From positions 42,566 to 106,565 of the forward strand of contig NZ_FNOK01000032.1 in the NCBI RefSeq assembly GCF_900106995.1: a DNA stretch of 64,000 nucleotides. Reading direction: 5' to 3'. A program made the translations under genes and the position numbers. This document shows, one piece after another, positions 25,405-33,891 of the stretch. The notes beneath the pieces were generated by a model that was given only the letters and a program-made list of their open reading frames with translations, was not told the DNA's origin and did no database searches. The DNA is from Saccharopolyspora shandongensis. GTDB taxonomy: Bacteria; Actinomycetota; Actinomycetes; Mycobacteriales; Pseudonocardiaceae. Position 1 is the stretch's first letter. Each line of letters starts with the position of its first letter.

Positions 25405-26598
25405 TCAGGGGATGCTGAGCAGCCCCTGTCCGCTAGCCTCGGCGGCGCGGTTCTGCTCACTGCGGAGCTCCGCGAGCCGCAGCGCCGCGGCGCGCGGCGT
25501 GAGGCCTTCGGTCTCCCAGGCCGCGAGCAGCGGCGGGATCTTGGCCAGCATCTCCTCCCGCAACACCTGGAAGGACAGCACCGGGTCGGCGTCGACCCGG
25601 CCGAGCAGCAGCCACCACGCCCAGGCCACGGCGCCGGCGTTGGCCACGAAGTCCGGGATCACCGGAATCCCGCGCGTCGCGAGCATTTCCTCGGCGTCCT
25701 CGGTGACCGGGGTGTTGGCCGCCTCGATGATGATCTTGGCGTTGACCTCCGGCACCTGCGGCGCCTTGATGGTGAACGAGACCGCCGCCGGGATCAGCAC
25801 GTCGACCTCGGCGGAGAGGACGGCTTCGCGCGGCAGCTGCTCGACATCCGGGGGCACCTGGGCGCGGTCGATCTCGCCGAACCGGTCGCGGGTTTCCAGC
25901 AGTGCCGGGACATCGAGCCCGTCGGGATGCCACAAGGTACCCGCCGCGTCGGCCAGCGCGACGACCTTCAGCCCCGCCTCGTGCAGGTAGTAGGCCGCGC
26001 CGCCGCCCATCGTGCCGACGCCCTGCACGGCCACAGTGGTCTCCGCCTGCGCCCAGCCGCGCGCGTGCACGACGCCCAGGCAGCTCTGCGCGACGCCGTA
26101 GCCGCCGACCACGTCGCCTAGCAGCAGGCCGCCGGGCACCGGCGCGTTGAGCCCGGCGCGAACGCGGCGCAGCGTGCGCTCCGCGTCCGGCGCCCGGCGG
26201 ATCGCCGCGTGGTAGGACTGATGCAGCCCGAGCTCGGCGAACACCTCGTCGATCAGGTGCTGTGGCACCCCGAGGTCCTCGGCCGTCACCCAGTGCGCGT
26301 CCACCCACGGCCGCATCGCCTGCAGGAAGCGGCTCAGCACGCCGCGGGCGGCGGGATCCTTCGGATCGCAGTCGATCCCGCCCTTGGCGCCGCCGACCGG
26401 CAGGTCGAACACGGCCGTCTTGCGCGCCATGCCACGCGCCAACGCCTCCACCTCGGACAGCGTGCAACCGGCACGCATCCGAGTCCCGCCGGTGGCGAGA
26501 CCGGACACAAGACTGTGCACGACCAGGTAACCGTTGCAGCCGGTCACCGAGTCCGTCCAGATCACCCTCATCAGCGGGTCGCGGTCGACGAATACCAC
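25405..26598 (-). CDS. Valine/leucine-type amino-acid dehydrogenase
   Basis: A 397-residue Glu/Leu/Phe/Val dehydrogenase. The catalytic block is RKTAVFDLPVGGAKGGIDCD (Lys in GGAKGG), then TAEDLGV and the NAD loop VQGVGTMGGGAAYYL, with DFVANAGAVAW. Several residues differ from glutamate dehydrogenases, and the long C-terminal helix and AWWLLLGRV suggest a branched-chain specificity. It oxidatively deaminates an amino acid to its 2-oxo acid and ammonia. A second, distinct paralogue is at 49.5 kb. Start at 26598 follows GAGGAGG. Exact substrate is uncertain. Confidence 0.82.
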   Translation of the reverse strand: MVFVDRDPLMRVIWTDSVTGCNGYLVVHSLVSGLATGGTRMRAGCTLSEVEALARGMARKTAVFDLPVGGAKGGIDCDPKDPAARGVLSRFLQAMRPWVDAHWVTAEDLGVPQHLIDEVFAELGLHQSYHAAIRRAPDAERTLRRVRAGLNAPVPGGLLLGDVVGGYGVAQSCLGVVHARGWAQAETTVAVQGVGTMGGGAAYYLHEAGLKVVALADAAGTLWHPDGLDVPALLETRDRFGEIDRAQVPPDVEQLPREAVLSAEVDVLIPAAVSFTIKAPQVPEVNAKIIIEAANTPVTEDAEEMLATRGIPVIPDFVANAGAVAWAWWLLLGRVDADPVLSFQVLREEMLAKIPPLLAAWETEGLTPRAAALRLAELRSEQNRAAEASGQGLLSIP

Positions 26599-27085
26599 GG
26601 GCCGAACCTCCTCTCAGAGCGCATACCTGACGCGGGCGCGCACGCCCGGATTTCATCGGGAAACGATGTTCAGGCGACCCGCGGGGCACCCGCGACGGTC
26701 ACCGGCCACTGCCGAAGAGTCGGTCAGTGATGTCGCAGCCAGAGCGAGGAAGATGACAACCATCGGGCCGGGCGGGGGTTGCGGTAAAAATCGGTTCGCA
26801 TAGCCCACCTCCCACATACGGCCGGAATGGCTCGAAATTAAACGCCGCGTCGTCGGATTGTCAACAATCTGCCGCTACGTCATCGGAACGGGTGCGTGTT
26901 CCCCGGTTACCTGCGGGTTCGGGGCAGCACCCGGAGGTGCGAAAACGTGATCAACTCGGCCGCGACGACCCACCGGGCGGGGTTCTAAGCTTCCGGGCAC
27001 GACGTACGACTGCGTCGCGCGAACCGGTGTGCGATCTTGGCCGAAACGACTCCCACGGTTCCCGCGCGACTGGGAGGATGCACGC
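26599..27085. other. 487-base divergent intergenic region
   Basis: It holds the putative leader ORF, and promoters for the dehydrogenase (minus) and the orphan gene (plus) must lie here. A 14-base segment CGCATAGCCCACCT (26797-26810) also occurs in the structured element at 50.7 kb. No hairpin of note and no other coding signal is visible. Confidence 0.5.
26724..26801 (-). CDS. Possible 25-residue leader ORF upstream of the dehydrogenase
   Basis: An ATG with a strong GGGAGGTGGGCT ribosome site opens a 25-codon frame on the minus strand, ending at a TGA (26724-26726). It is rich in Arg, Ser, Leu and Trp (segment WLSSSSLWLRHH). It ends 126 bases before the dehydrogenase start. It might be a translated leader peptide that regulates downstream expression, but there is no clear repeated-codon or attenuator structure. 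Confidence 0.35.
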   Translation of the reverse strand: MRTDFYRNPRPARWLSSSSLWLRHH

Positions 27086-27907
27086 ATGAGCCAACCGGGA
27101 CCCCATGACCGACCGGGATCGCTGGACGAGGTCACGCAGCAGCAGCTGATCCAGGAGATCGGCCGGGTTGTCGTGCGCGCCTTGCCTCCGGGCTGGCAGG
27201 AAGCCACCGTCGAATACCGCGAACTCGGCGACCACCGCGAACTCGTGGCGCAGCTGCTCGCTCCCAACGGCACGGCCGTCCCGCTCGCCGTCCCCACCGA
27301 CGCCACCGAGCTGTTCCTGCGGCTGCGCAGCGGCATGTACCAGCCGGACCGCGGCACCTGGGTCAGCGCGCTCTACCGGCTGCAGCGGCCCGGCAGCTAC
27401 ACCGTCGACTTCAACGGGGACTACCAGCCCAGCTGGCGCACCGCTCCCCCGCCGGAGGCCTTCGCCGAGGAGCTGCGCCGCTACCCGCGGCCCGCCGCAG
27501 TCACGCCGGACTGGCTGGCTCCGCGCAGCACCGGCCCCGCAGGCCTGCGCACCGCTGAGGTCTTCGACGACGGCGGGCGGCCGATCACCGAGCGGCCGGA
27601 GCTGAACCCGGCGGAGCTCGACCAGGTGGCCGAATACCTGGAGCGGGCGCCGATCGTGCTGGCCGCGCGCAGCTACGACACCGACCGGCTGGACCCGCAC
27701 CGCAGCCCGGCGGTGCCGATGACCTTCCACACCGACGGCAGCTGGATCTGGCCCGGCGCGGTCGGCTACTACCTCCGCCAGCACGGCGTCGCCCCCGAGG
27801 CGGAGCTGGTGGCGCACATCCGCAGCCGCGGCTTCCAGGTCCCGGACGTCGACGAGCCCGTCCGCGAGCAGGCGGTCGCGGTCATCACCGGCGAACAGCG
27901 CATCTGA
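27086..27907 (+). CDS. Orphan protein with YezG/DUF600-like N-terminal half
   Basis: A 273-residue cytoplasmic-looking protein with no signal peptide or membrane segment. The N-terminal half (residues about 20-125) has GWQEATVEYRELGDHRELV, FLRLRSGMYQPDRGTWVSALYRL and YTVDFNGDYQPSW, a pattern reminiscent of YezG/DUF600 immunity proteins. The second half (residues about 140-270), with TAEVFDDGGRP, LARSYD-like and WIWPGAVGYYL segments, is seen in actinobacterial proteins of unknown role. A link to toxin immunity is speculative. The ATG at 27086 follows GGGAGG. Confidence 0.6.
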   Translation: MSQPGPHDRPGSLDEVTQQQLIQEIGRVVVRALPPGWQEATVEYRELGDHRELVAQLLAPNGTAVPLAVPTDATELFLRLRSGMYQPDRGTWVSALYRLQRPGSYTVDFNGDYQPSWRTAPPPEAFAEELRRYPRPAAVTPDWLAPRSTGPAGLRTAEVFDDGGRPITERPELNPAELDQVAEYLERAPIVLAARSYDTDRLDPHRSPAVPMTFHTDGSWIWPGAVGYYLRQHGVAPEAELVAHIRSRGFQVPDVDEPVREQAVAVITGEQRI

Positions 27908-27962
27908 CGACGGGCCCGGATCGATCGGCCGCGCCGGGGCGCGGTCCTGCGACAATCCGGGC

Positions 27963-29561
27963 ATGCGCGAAGTCGTCTTCGCAGGCGGGCCGGTGGCCAC
28001 AATGGACGCCGCCCGCTCGTTCACCGATGCCGTCGCCGTGCGCGACGGCCGGATCGCGGCCGTCGGCGACGCCGCCGTGCGCGCCCGGCTGACCCCTGCG
28101 ACCGAGGTGATCGACCTCGACGGCCGGTTGCTGCTGCCCGGCTTCCACGACGCGCACGTGCACCCGGTGTACGGCGGCATCGAGCGGCTTCGCTGCGACC
28201 TCTCCGACTGCCTCGACTCGGCCGAATGCCTACGGCGCATCGCCGAGTTCCGGCCGGACGCGGGCTGGGTGCTCGGCGGCGGCTGGGACATGGGCCAGTT
28301 CCCGGGCGGCACGCCCGACCGCGCCGCCCTGGACTCGGTGACCGGCGGCCGGCCGGCGTACCTGCTCAACCGCGATCACCACGGCGCGTGGGTGAACTCG
28401 GTGGCGCTGCGGCTGGCGGGCGTCGACCGCGACACCCCGGACCCGCCGGACGGCCGGATCGAGCGCGACGCAGACGGCGAGCCCGCCGGGACCTTGCACG
28501 AGGGCGCCACCAGCCTGGTCGAGCGGGTGCTGCCGCCGACCAACGCGCAGGAGTACCTCGCGGGCTTGCTGGAGGGCCAGCGCCACCTGCACTCGTGCGG
28601 CGTGACCTCTTGGCACGACGCGATCATCGGCCCGTACCTCGGCTACGCCGACACGATGGAGACCTACCTGGCGGCCGACCGGCAAGGCCTGCTGACCGGC
28701 AAGGCCCGCGGTGCGCTGTGGTGGGACCGCGGGCGCGGCCGGGAGCAGATCGAGGAGCTGCGGCAGCGGCGCGAGCTGGCGTGGGGGCGGCGGTTCCGCG
28801 CCGACGCGGTGAAGATCATGCAGGACGGCGTGTGCGAGAACTTCACTGCCGCGCTGCAACTTCCGTACCTGGGCGGCCACGGCCGCGGAATGTCCTTCGT
28901 GGATCGCGACGTCCTCGCCGAGGTGGTTCCCGAGCTCGCCGCCGACGGGTTCCAGCTGCACTTCCACGCAATCGGCGACCGCGCGGTGCGCGACGTGCTG
29001 GACGCGCTCGCCGGCACCACCGGGCGGCACCTGCGGCACCAGATCGCCCACCTGCAGGTGGTGCACCCCAGCGACGTCCCGCGGTTCCACGAACTCGGGG
29101 TCGTCGCGACGATCCAGCCCCGGTGGGCGGTCAACGACGCCGCGATGACCGAGTTGACCGTGCCGCACCTGGGACATCGGCGCGCCGGCTGGCAGTACCC
29201 GTTCCGGTCGCTGCGCGCCGCGGGCGCGGTGCTGGCCGCGGGCAGCGACTGGCCGGTGTCCGACGCCGATCCGATGCAGGCGGTGCACGTGGCGGTCAAC
29301 CGGCGCGAACCGGACACCGATGACGCGCCGTTCCTGCCGGAACAGGCGCTCGATCTCGTGGATGCGCTCGCCGCCTACACCGCGGGCAGCGCCTGGGTGA
29401 ACCACGTGGACGGCGAAACCGGCACCGTCGAGGTCGGCAAGGCCGCCGACCTCGTCGTGCTCGACCGCGACCCGTTCTCCTTGCCGCCAGCGGAAATCGG
29501 GCAGTGCCGGGTGGACCTCACGATGGTCGACGGCGTGGTCGTGCACGAGCGCAAGGCGTGA
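27963..29561 (+). CDS. Amidohydrolase of the YtcJ/metal-dependent family
   Basis: A 532-residue amidohydrolase-superfamily TIM barrel. The metal motif HDAHVHP is near residue 60 and GGGWDMGQFPGGTPDR near 105. The carbamate/metal Lys region is DAVKIMQDGVCENF, then LHFHAIGDRAVRDVLDAL, and the catalytic Asp is in AAGSDWPVSDADPMQAVHVAVNR. The C-terminal beta domain has GKAADLVVLDRDPF. Such enzymes hydrolyse amide or ester bonds of small cyclic or acylated molecules; substrate unknown. It starts 55 bases after the orphan gene and may share its transcript. Geosmin synthase follows 133 bases later. Confidence 0.85.
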   Translation: MREVVFAGGPVATMDAARSFTDAVAVRDGRIAAVGDAAVRARLTPATEVIDLDGRLLLPGFHDAHVHPVYGGIERLRCDLSDCLDSAECLRRIAEFRPDAGWVLGGGWDMGQFPGGTPDRAALDSVTGGRPAYLLNRDHHGAWVNSVALRLAGVDRDTPDPPDGRIERDADGEPAGTLHEGATSLVERVLPPTNAQEYLAGLLEGQRHLHSCGVTSWHDAIIGPYLGYADTMETYLAADRQGLLTGKARGALWWDRGRGREQIEELRQRRELAWGRRFRADAVKIMQDGVCENFTAALQLPYLGGHGRGMSFVDRDVLAEVVPELAADGFQLHFHAIGDRAVRDVLDALAGTTGRHLRHQIAHLQVVHPSDVPRFHELGVVATIQPRWAVNDAAMTELTVPHLGHRRAGWQYPFRSLRAAGAVLAAGSDWPVSDADPMQAVHVAVNRREPDTDDAPFLPEQALDLVDALAAYTAGSAWVNHVDGETGTVEVGKAADLVVLDRDPFSLPPAEIGQCRVDLTMVDGVVVHERKA

Positions 29562-29694
29562 CCCAACGCAGCCTCGTGCTGGGCTGGTCGGGCGACGCCG
29601 ATTCTCGATCGTGTGCAACCCCACCGCAGGCATTGGCGGCCACCGCCAACGCTGGTTTCGTGCGCAGGGTCGACGACCATCGCAGAGAGGTCAG

Positions 29695-31923
29695 GTGCGC
29701 GAAACCATGCAGCCCTTCCGACTGCCGGACTTCTACCTGTCCTACCCGGCTCGGCTGAACCCGAACCTGGAACGGGCACGAGAGCACAGCAAGGCGTGGG
29801 CTTACCGGATGGACATGATCGACGTGCCGCAGGACGGCGTGCCGATCTGGGACGAGGCGGACCTCGACCGCCACGACTACGCGCTGCTGTGCGCCTACAC
29901 GCACCCGGACGCGGACGGCCCGGAACTGGACCTGATCACCGACTGGTACGTGTGGGTGTTCTACTTCGACGACCACTTCGTCGAGCTGTACAAGCGGAAT
30001 CCGGACCTCGCCGGGGCCCGCGAGTACCTCGACGGGCTGGCCGCGTTCATGCCGGCGGAGGGGCCGATCACGGCGGAGCCGACGAACCCGGTGGAACGCG
30101 GCCTGGCCGACCTGTGGACCCGCACGGTGCCCGCCATGAGCGCGGACTGGCGGCGGCGGTTCGCCGAGAACACCAAGCACCTGCTGGACGAATCGCTGTG
30201 GGAACTGGCCAACATCTCGGAGAACCGGCTGTCCAATCCCATCGAGTACGTGGAGATGCGCCGCAAGGTGGGCGGCGCGCCGTGGTCGGCGAACCTGGTG
30301 GAGCACGCCGTCGGCGCGGAGGTGCCGGCCGAGATCGCGGCGACCCGCCCGATGGAGGTGCTGCGCGACACGTTCTCCGACGCCGTGCACCTGCGCAACG
30401 ACCTGTTCTCCTACGAGCGCGAGGTGCAGGACGAGGGCGAGCTGAGCAACGGCGTGCTGGTCTTCGAGAAGTTCCTGGGCTGCACGACGCAGGAGGCCGC
30501 GAACGCGGTCAACGACCTGCTCACCTCCCGGCTGCACCAGTTCGAGCACACCGCGCTGACGGAGGTGCCGCGCCTGCTCGACGAGCACGGCATCGACCCG
30601 GTCGGCCGATTGGCCGTCCTCGGCTACGTGAAGGGCCTGCAGGACTGGCAGTCCGGCGGCCACGAGTGGCACATGCAGTCCGGCCGCTACCCGGACGGAT
30701 CGAGCACGCCGACGGTGCTGGCTGGCCCGAACGGGCTGGGCACCGCGGCCACGCACATCGTCTCGTCGCTGCTTTCGACCGCGCCGCAACGGATGCGCAG
30801 CTTCACCCGGATTCCGCACCAGCCCGTCGGCGAGATCGCGCCCCGGGAGATCCACATGCCCTACGCGGTGACGATGTCCCCGCACCTCGACGCCACGCGG
30901 GAGCACAACGTCGAATGGGCCCGCGCCATGGGCATGTTCGACGACGTGCCGCAGGTGTGGACCGAGCAGATGCTGCGGGACTACGACCTCCCGCACTGCT
31001 CCGCCGGGCTCGACCCCGATGCGACCGTCGAGGAGCTGGACCTGTCGGCGGCGTGGCTGACGTGGGGCACCTACGGCGACGACTACTACCCGTCGGTCTT
31101 CGGCCACGGGCGGAACATGGCCGGCGCGAAGGCGCAGAACGCCCGCCTGAAGGAACTGATCCCCCTCGAAGGCGCCAGCCCGGTCGTCCCGGTCAACATG
31201 CTGGAACGCGGCCTGGCCGACCTGTGGGAGCGCACCGCGGGCGCGCTGTCGCCCGACGCCCGCCGGGCGTTCCGCAAATCCGTGGACGTGATGCTCGACA
31301 GCTGGTTGTGGGAACTGGACAACCAGCACCAGAACCACATCCCGGACCCGATCGACTACGTCGAGATGCGGCGCCGGACGTTCGGTTCCGACCTCACGTT
31401 GAGCCTGTCCCGCTTCTCGCACGGGCAGTCGGTGCCGCCGGAGATCTACCGGACGCGCACGATCCGCAACATGGAGAACTCGGCGATCGACTACGCGACG
31501 CTGGTCAACGACGTCTTCTCGTACCGCAAGGAGATCGAGTACGAGGGCGAGGTGCACAACGCGGTGCTGGTCGTGCAGAACTTCCTGGACTGCGGGCAGG
31601 ATCGGGCCTTCGACATCGTGCACGACCTGATGACCGCGCGGATGAAGCAGTTCGAGCACACCGTGGAGGTCGAGCTGCCGGCGCTGTTCGAGGAGCGGGA
31701 ACTGGACGCCGAGGCGCGGGCGATGCTCAACCGCTACGCCTCGGAACTGCAGGACTGGATGGCGGGAATCCTGAACTGGCACCGGGAATGCCGCCGGTAC
31801 TTCGACTCGGAATTGCGCCACAACATCCCGGTCGGCCTGACCAGGAGCGTGCTCCCCGGCCCCACCGGCCTCGGCACGTCCCTGGCCCGGCTGCCGTCGA
31901 GCTGGGACCCGGTGCTCGGCTGA
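29695..31923 (+). CDS. geoA: Germacradienol/geosmin synthase (bifunctional terpene cyclase)
   Basis: A 742-residue two-domain class I terpene synthase. The N-terminal domain has DDHFVE at residues 92-97 and the NSE-type NDLFSYEREVQDEGE near 235, and forms germacradienol from farnesyl diphosphate. The C-terminal domain has DDYYP near 462 and NDVFSYRKEIEYEGE near 605, and converts germacradienol to geosmin. Both Mg-binding motif sets are intact, so activity is likely. I favour the GTG at 29695, four bases after GAGAGG; the ATG at 29707 is the alternative. Geosmin is the earthy odour of sporulating actinomycetes. Confidence 0.95.
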   Translation: MRETMQPFRLPDFYLSYPARLNPNLERAREHSKAWAYRMDMIDVPQDGVPIWDEADLDRHDYALLCAYTHPDADGPELDLITDWYVWVFYFDDHFVELYKRNPDLAGAREYLDGLAAFMPAEGPITAEPTNPVERGLADLWTRTVPAMSADWRRRFAENTKHLLDESLWELANISENRLSNPIEYVEMRRKVGGAPWSANLVEHAVGAEVPAEIAATRPMEVLRDTFSDAVHLRNDLFSYEREVQDEGELSNGVLVFEKFLGCTTQEAANAVNDLLTSRLHQFEHTALTEVPRLLDEHGIDPVGRLAVLGYVKGLQDWQSGGHEWHMQSGRYPDGSSTPTVLAGPNGLGTAATHIVSSLLSTAPQRMRSFTRIPHQPVGEIAPREIHMPYAVTMSPHLDATREHNVEWARAMGMFDDVPQVWTEQMLRDYDLPHCSAGLDPDATVEELDLSAAWLTWGTYGDDYYPSVFGHGRNMAGAKAQNARLKELIPLEGASPVVPVNMLERGLADLWERTAGALSPDARRAFRKSVDVMLDSWLWELDNQHQNHIPDPIDYVEMRRRTFGSDLTLSLSRFSHGQSVPPEIYRTRTIRNMENSAIDYATLVNDVFSYRKEIEYEGEVHNAVLVVQNFLDCGQDRAFDIVHDLMTARMKQFEHTVEVELPALFEERELDAEARAMLNRYASELQDWMAGILNWHRECRRYFDSELRHNIPVGLTRSVLPGPTGLGTSLARLPSSWDPVLG

Positions 31924-31947
31924 GCCGCGCACTCCGGCCGCCGCAGA

Positions 31948-31978
31948 GGTTTCCCGATTTTGCCTAAAATTGGGAACC
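31948..31978. repeat. Class 3 palindrome (core TTTTGCCTAAAA)
   Basis: Arms GTTTCCCGATTTT and AAAATTGGGAACC pair with two mismatches around GCCT. It follows the geosmin synthase stop by 24 bases and may be its terminator. The core TTTTGCCTAAAA recurs three times at 57.8-57.9 kb. Confidence 0.7.
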
Positions 31979-32047
31979 CCCGCGCCGACCGGATGGCTAC
32001 CGGGCCAACCGGCACGTCAGGCGTCGCCTGCTCGGGCCGGCGGTGCG

Positions 32048-32103
32048 CAATTTCGCGAGAATTTGACCGTCACCAGGGTGAACGCCAATTTCTCGCGAAA
32101 TTG
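32048..32103. repeat. Class 2 palindromes (cores TTTCGCGAGAA and TTTCTCGCGAAA)
   Basis: Two units of similar sequence, CAATTTCGCGAGAATTTG (32048-32065, imperfect) and CAATTTCTCGCGAAATTG (32086-32103), are spaced 38 bases centre to centre, each followed by ACCgTCACC or ACCATCACC. They lie in the 301-base convergent gap after geosmin synthase. Confidence 0.7.
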
Positions 32104-32156
32104 ACCATCACCTGCGAAGACGCGTCGGCGCGGCTACGCAGAGCGACCTCTGCCGT

Positions 32157-32204
32157 CACCCGGGGCGGGCGCGATTTCTCGCGAAATTGCGCCCGCCTCG
32201 GGTG
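32157..32204. terminator. Long hairpin with class 2 core, end of amidohydrolase gene
   Basis: Left arm 32157-32178 and right arm 32183-32204 pair at 20 of 22 positions around TCGC. The core is TTTCTCGCGAAA and the flanks are CACCCG and CGGGTG. It lies 20 bases beyond the stop of the minus-strand amidohydrolase, so it is a strong terminator candidate and at the same time a member of the repeat family. Confidence 0.75.
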
Positions 32205-32224
32205 AGGCGGTCTGGTCCGGCGGC

Positions 32225-33433
32225 TCAGACCACGGTGCCGTGCTGGACGACGTGGCGGATGCGCTCGGGGTTCGCGAGGGTTGCGATGTCCTCCAGCGGG
32301 TCGCCGTCGAGGACCACCAGGTCCGCCAGGGCGCCCACCCGCAGCGTGCCGATCTCGCCGGTCATGCCGAGCAGGTCCGCCGCCGTGGTCGTCGCCGAGC
32401 GGATGACCTCCAGCGCCGGCAGGACCTCGCCGCGGATCCGGAACTCCTCGTTCTGGTGGCGGTGCATGCCGCCGAGCAGGTCGCTGCCGTAGACGATCTT
32501 GACGCCGCCGCGGTGGGCCATCTCCAGCGCCGCCAGCCCGGCGCCCAGCACGTCGTCGACCTTCCGCCAGCTGTCCTCCGGCAGCCCGAACTCGCGGCCC
32601 TCGGTCTTCAGCGCCCAGTACGTCACCAGCGTCGGCACCAGGAACGCGTCGTGTTCGAGGAACTCGGCCACGTTGGACTCGTCGATGAGGTTGCCGTGCT
32701 CGATCGACCGGATGCCCGCCCGCAGCGCCCGGCTGACCGAGCGCGCCGTGTAGGCGTGCGCGGCGACGTAGCGGTTGGCGGCATCCGCCTCCTCGACGAT
32801 GGCCCTCAGCTCGTCCATCGAGTACTGGGTGGAGTCGATGCGGTCGGTCGGCGAGGCCACGCCGCCGCCGGCCATCACCTTGATGTGGTGCGCGCCCTTG
32901 CGGAGCTCGTCGCGCGCCGCGGCGCGCACCGCGTCCACGCCGTCGGCGATCCGCCCGAGCCCGGCGCAGCACTGGTGCCCGTCGTGCACCCGGGTGCCGC
33001 GCGGGCGGCTGTCCCCGTGCCCGCCGGTCTGGCTGAGCGCCTTGCCGCAGAACGCCAGCCGCGGCCCGCGGATGAGGCCTTCGGCCTGCGCGTCGGCCAG
33101 ACCGAAGTCGGCGCCGGAGGCGTCGCGGACCGTGGTGAAGCCGCGGTCGAGCATCTTGCCCATGATCTGCGCGGCGTGCGCGGTGGCGTAGGACGGCGAC
33201 CACGCGGGCAGCGCACCGAGATCGGCGGTAGCGGCGGTGACGTGCACGTGCGCGTCGATCAGCCCGGGCAGGACGGTGGCGCCTGCCAGGTCCACGATCT
33301 GCGCGCCATCCGGCGCGGTCAGGCCGGGGCCGGTCTCGGCGATCCGGCCATCGACGCACAGCAGGTCGCCTTCGGCGTACTCGCCGGTCTCGACGTCGAG
33401 CAGCTTGCCGGAACGCAGCAGCAGGGCGGTCAC
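32225..33433 (-). CDS. Amidohydrolase, imidazolonepropionase/prolidase-like
   Basis: A 402-residue amidohydrolase-superfamily enzyme. Metal motif LPGLIDAHVHVTAA lies near residue 60, and the carboxylated-Lys region is GAHHIKVMAGGGVASPTD. Metal His residues are in AHAYTARS and SIEHGNLID, and the catalytic Asp is in GSDLLGGMH. The set matches the Xaa-Pro/imidazolonepropionase-like group that cleaves peptidic or cyclic amide bonds. The GTG at 33433 follows AAGGAGGAG. Its start overlaps the GAF gene stop by four bases (GTGA), so it is the last cistron of a three-gene operon with the GAF protein and an MFS transporter. Confidence 0.87.
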   Translation of the reverse strand: MTALLLRSGKLLDVETGEYAEGDLLCVDGRIAETGPGLTAPDGAQIVDLAGATVLPGLIDAHVHVTAATADLGALPAWSPSYATAHAAQIMGKMLDRGFTTVRDASGADFGLADAQAEGLIRGPRLAFCGKALSQTGGHGDSRPRGTRVHDGHQCCAGLGRIADGVDAVRAAARDELRKGAHHIKVMAGGGVASPTDRIDSTQYSMDELRAIVEEADAANRYVAAHAYTARSVSRALRAGIRSIEHGNLIDESNVAEFLEHDAFLVPTLVTYWALKTEGREFGLPEDSWRKVDDVLGAGLAALEMAHRGGVKIVYGSDLLGGMHRHQNEEFRIRGEVLPALEVIRSATTTAADLLGMTGEIGTLRVGALADLVVLDGDPLEDIATLANPERIRHVVQHGTVV

Positions 33434-33891
33434 GAGTTCGACTCCTCCTTGGTGTTGTCGAGGCGCTGGACGAGTTCGGCCAGCGCGGGAACGGCCAGCG
33501 CCGCCAGCTCGGCGGCCCGGTCCACCTGGGCCGGACCGTAGGCGTGCTCGGCGTCGAGCAGGGCGAGGGTGCCCAGGGTGGTGCCGTCGGTGCCGATGAC
33601 CGGCACGTTGATCACCGAGCCGCAGCCGAGCTCCGCGATCAGCGCGTGGTCGGCGAAGACCTGGCGGACCGACTCGGCATCGGGCCCGAAGAACGGCTTC
33701 TGCTGCCGGATGCAACGGTCCAGCCAGTCGGCGGCGACCTCGACGGACTTCTCGCCGCCCACCGGGTACTGCTCGGGGTGGCTGGTGTGCGCCCGGTGCA
33801 GCACGCGGCGGCCGGGCAGCCAGGCCAGCACGGTGAACAGCCGGACGCCGATCTCCCGCCGGACCCGTTCTTCCACTGTGGACAGATTCAT
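33430..33891 (-). CDS. GAF-domain protein
   Basis: A 153-residue single GAF-domain protein, spanning about residues 20-140 (WLPGRRVLHRAHTSHPEQYPVGG, SVINVPVIGTDGTTLGTLALLDAEHAY). No output domain such as kinase, cyclase or HTH is attached. Overlap at both ends (ATGA with the transporter, GTGA with the amidohydrolase) means tight co-expression. Stand-alone GAF proteins of this type sometimes act as catabolic-pathway enzymes or sensors. It could bind the substrate carried by the transporter and cut by the hydrolase, but this is inference. Confidence 0.8.
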   Translation of the reverse strand: MNLSTVEERVRREIGVRLFTVLAWLPGRRVLHRAHTSHPEQYPVGGEKSVEVAADWLDRCIRQQKPFFGPDAESVRQVFADHALIAELGCGSVINVPVIGTDGTTLGTLALLDAEHAYGPAQVDRAAELAALAVPALAELVQRLDNTKEESNS

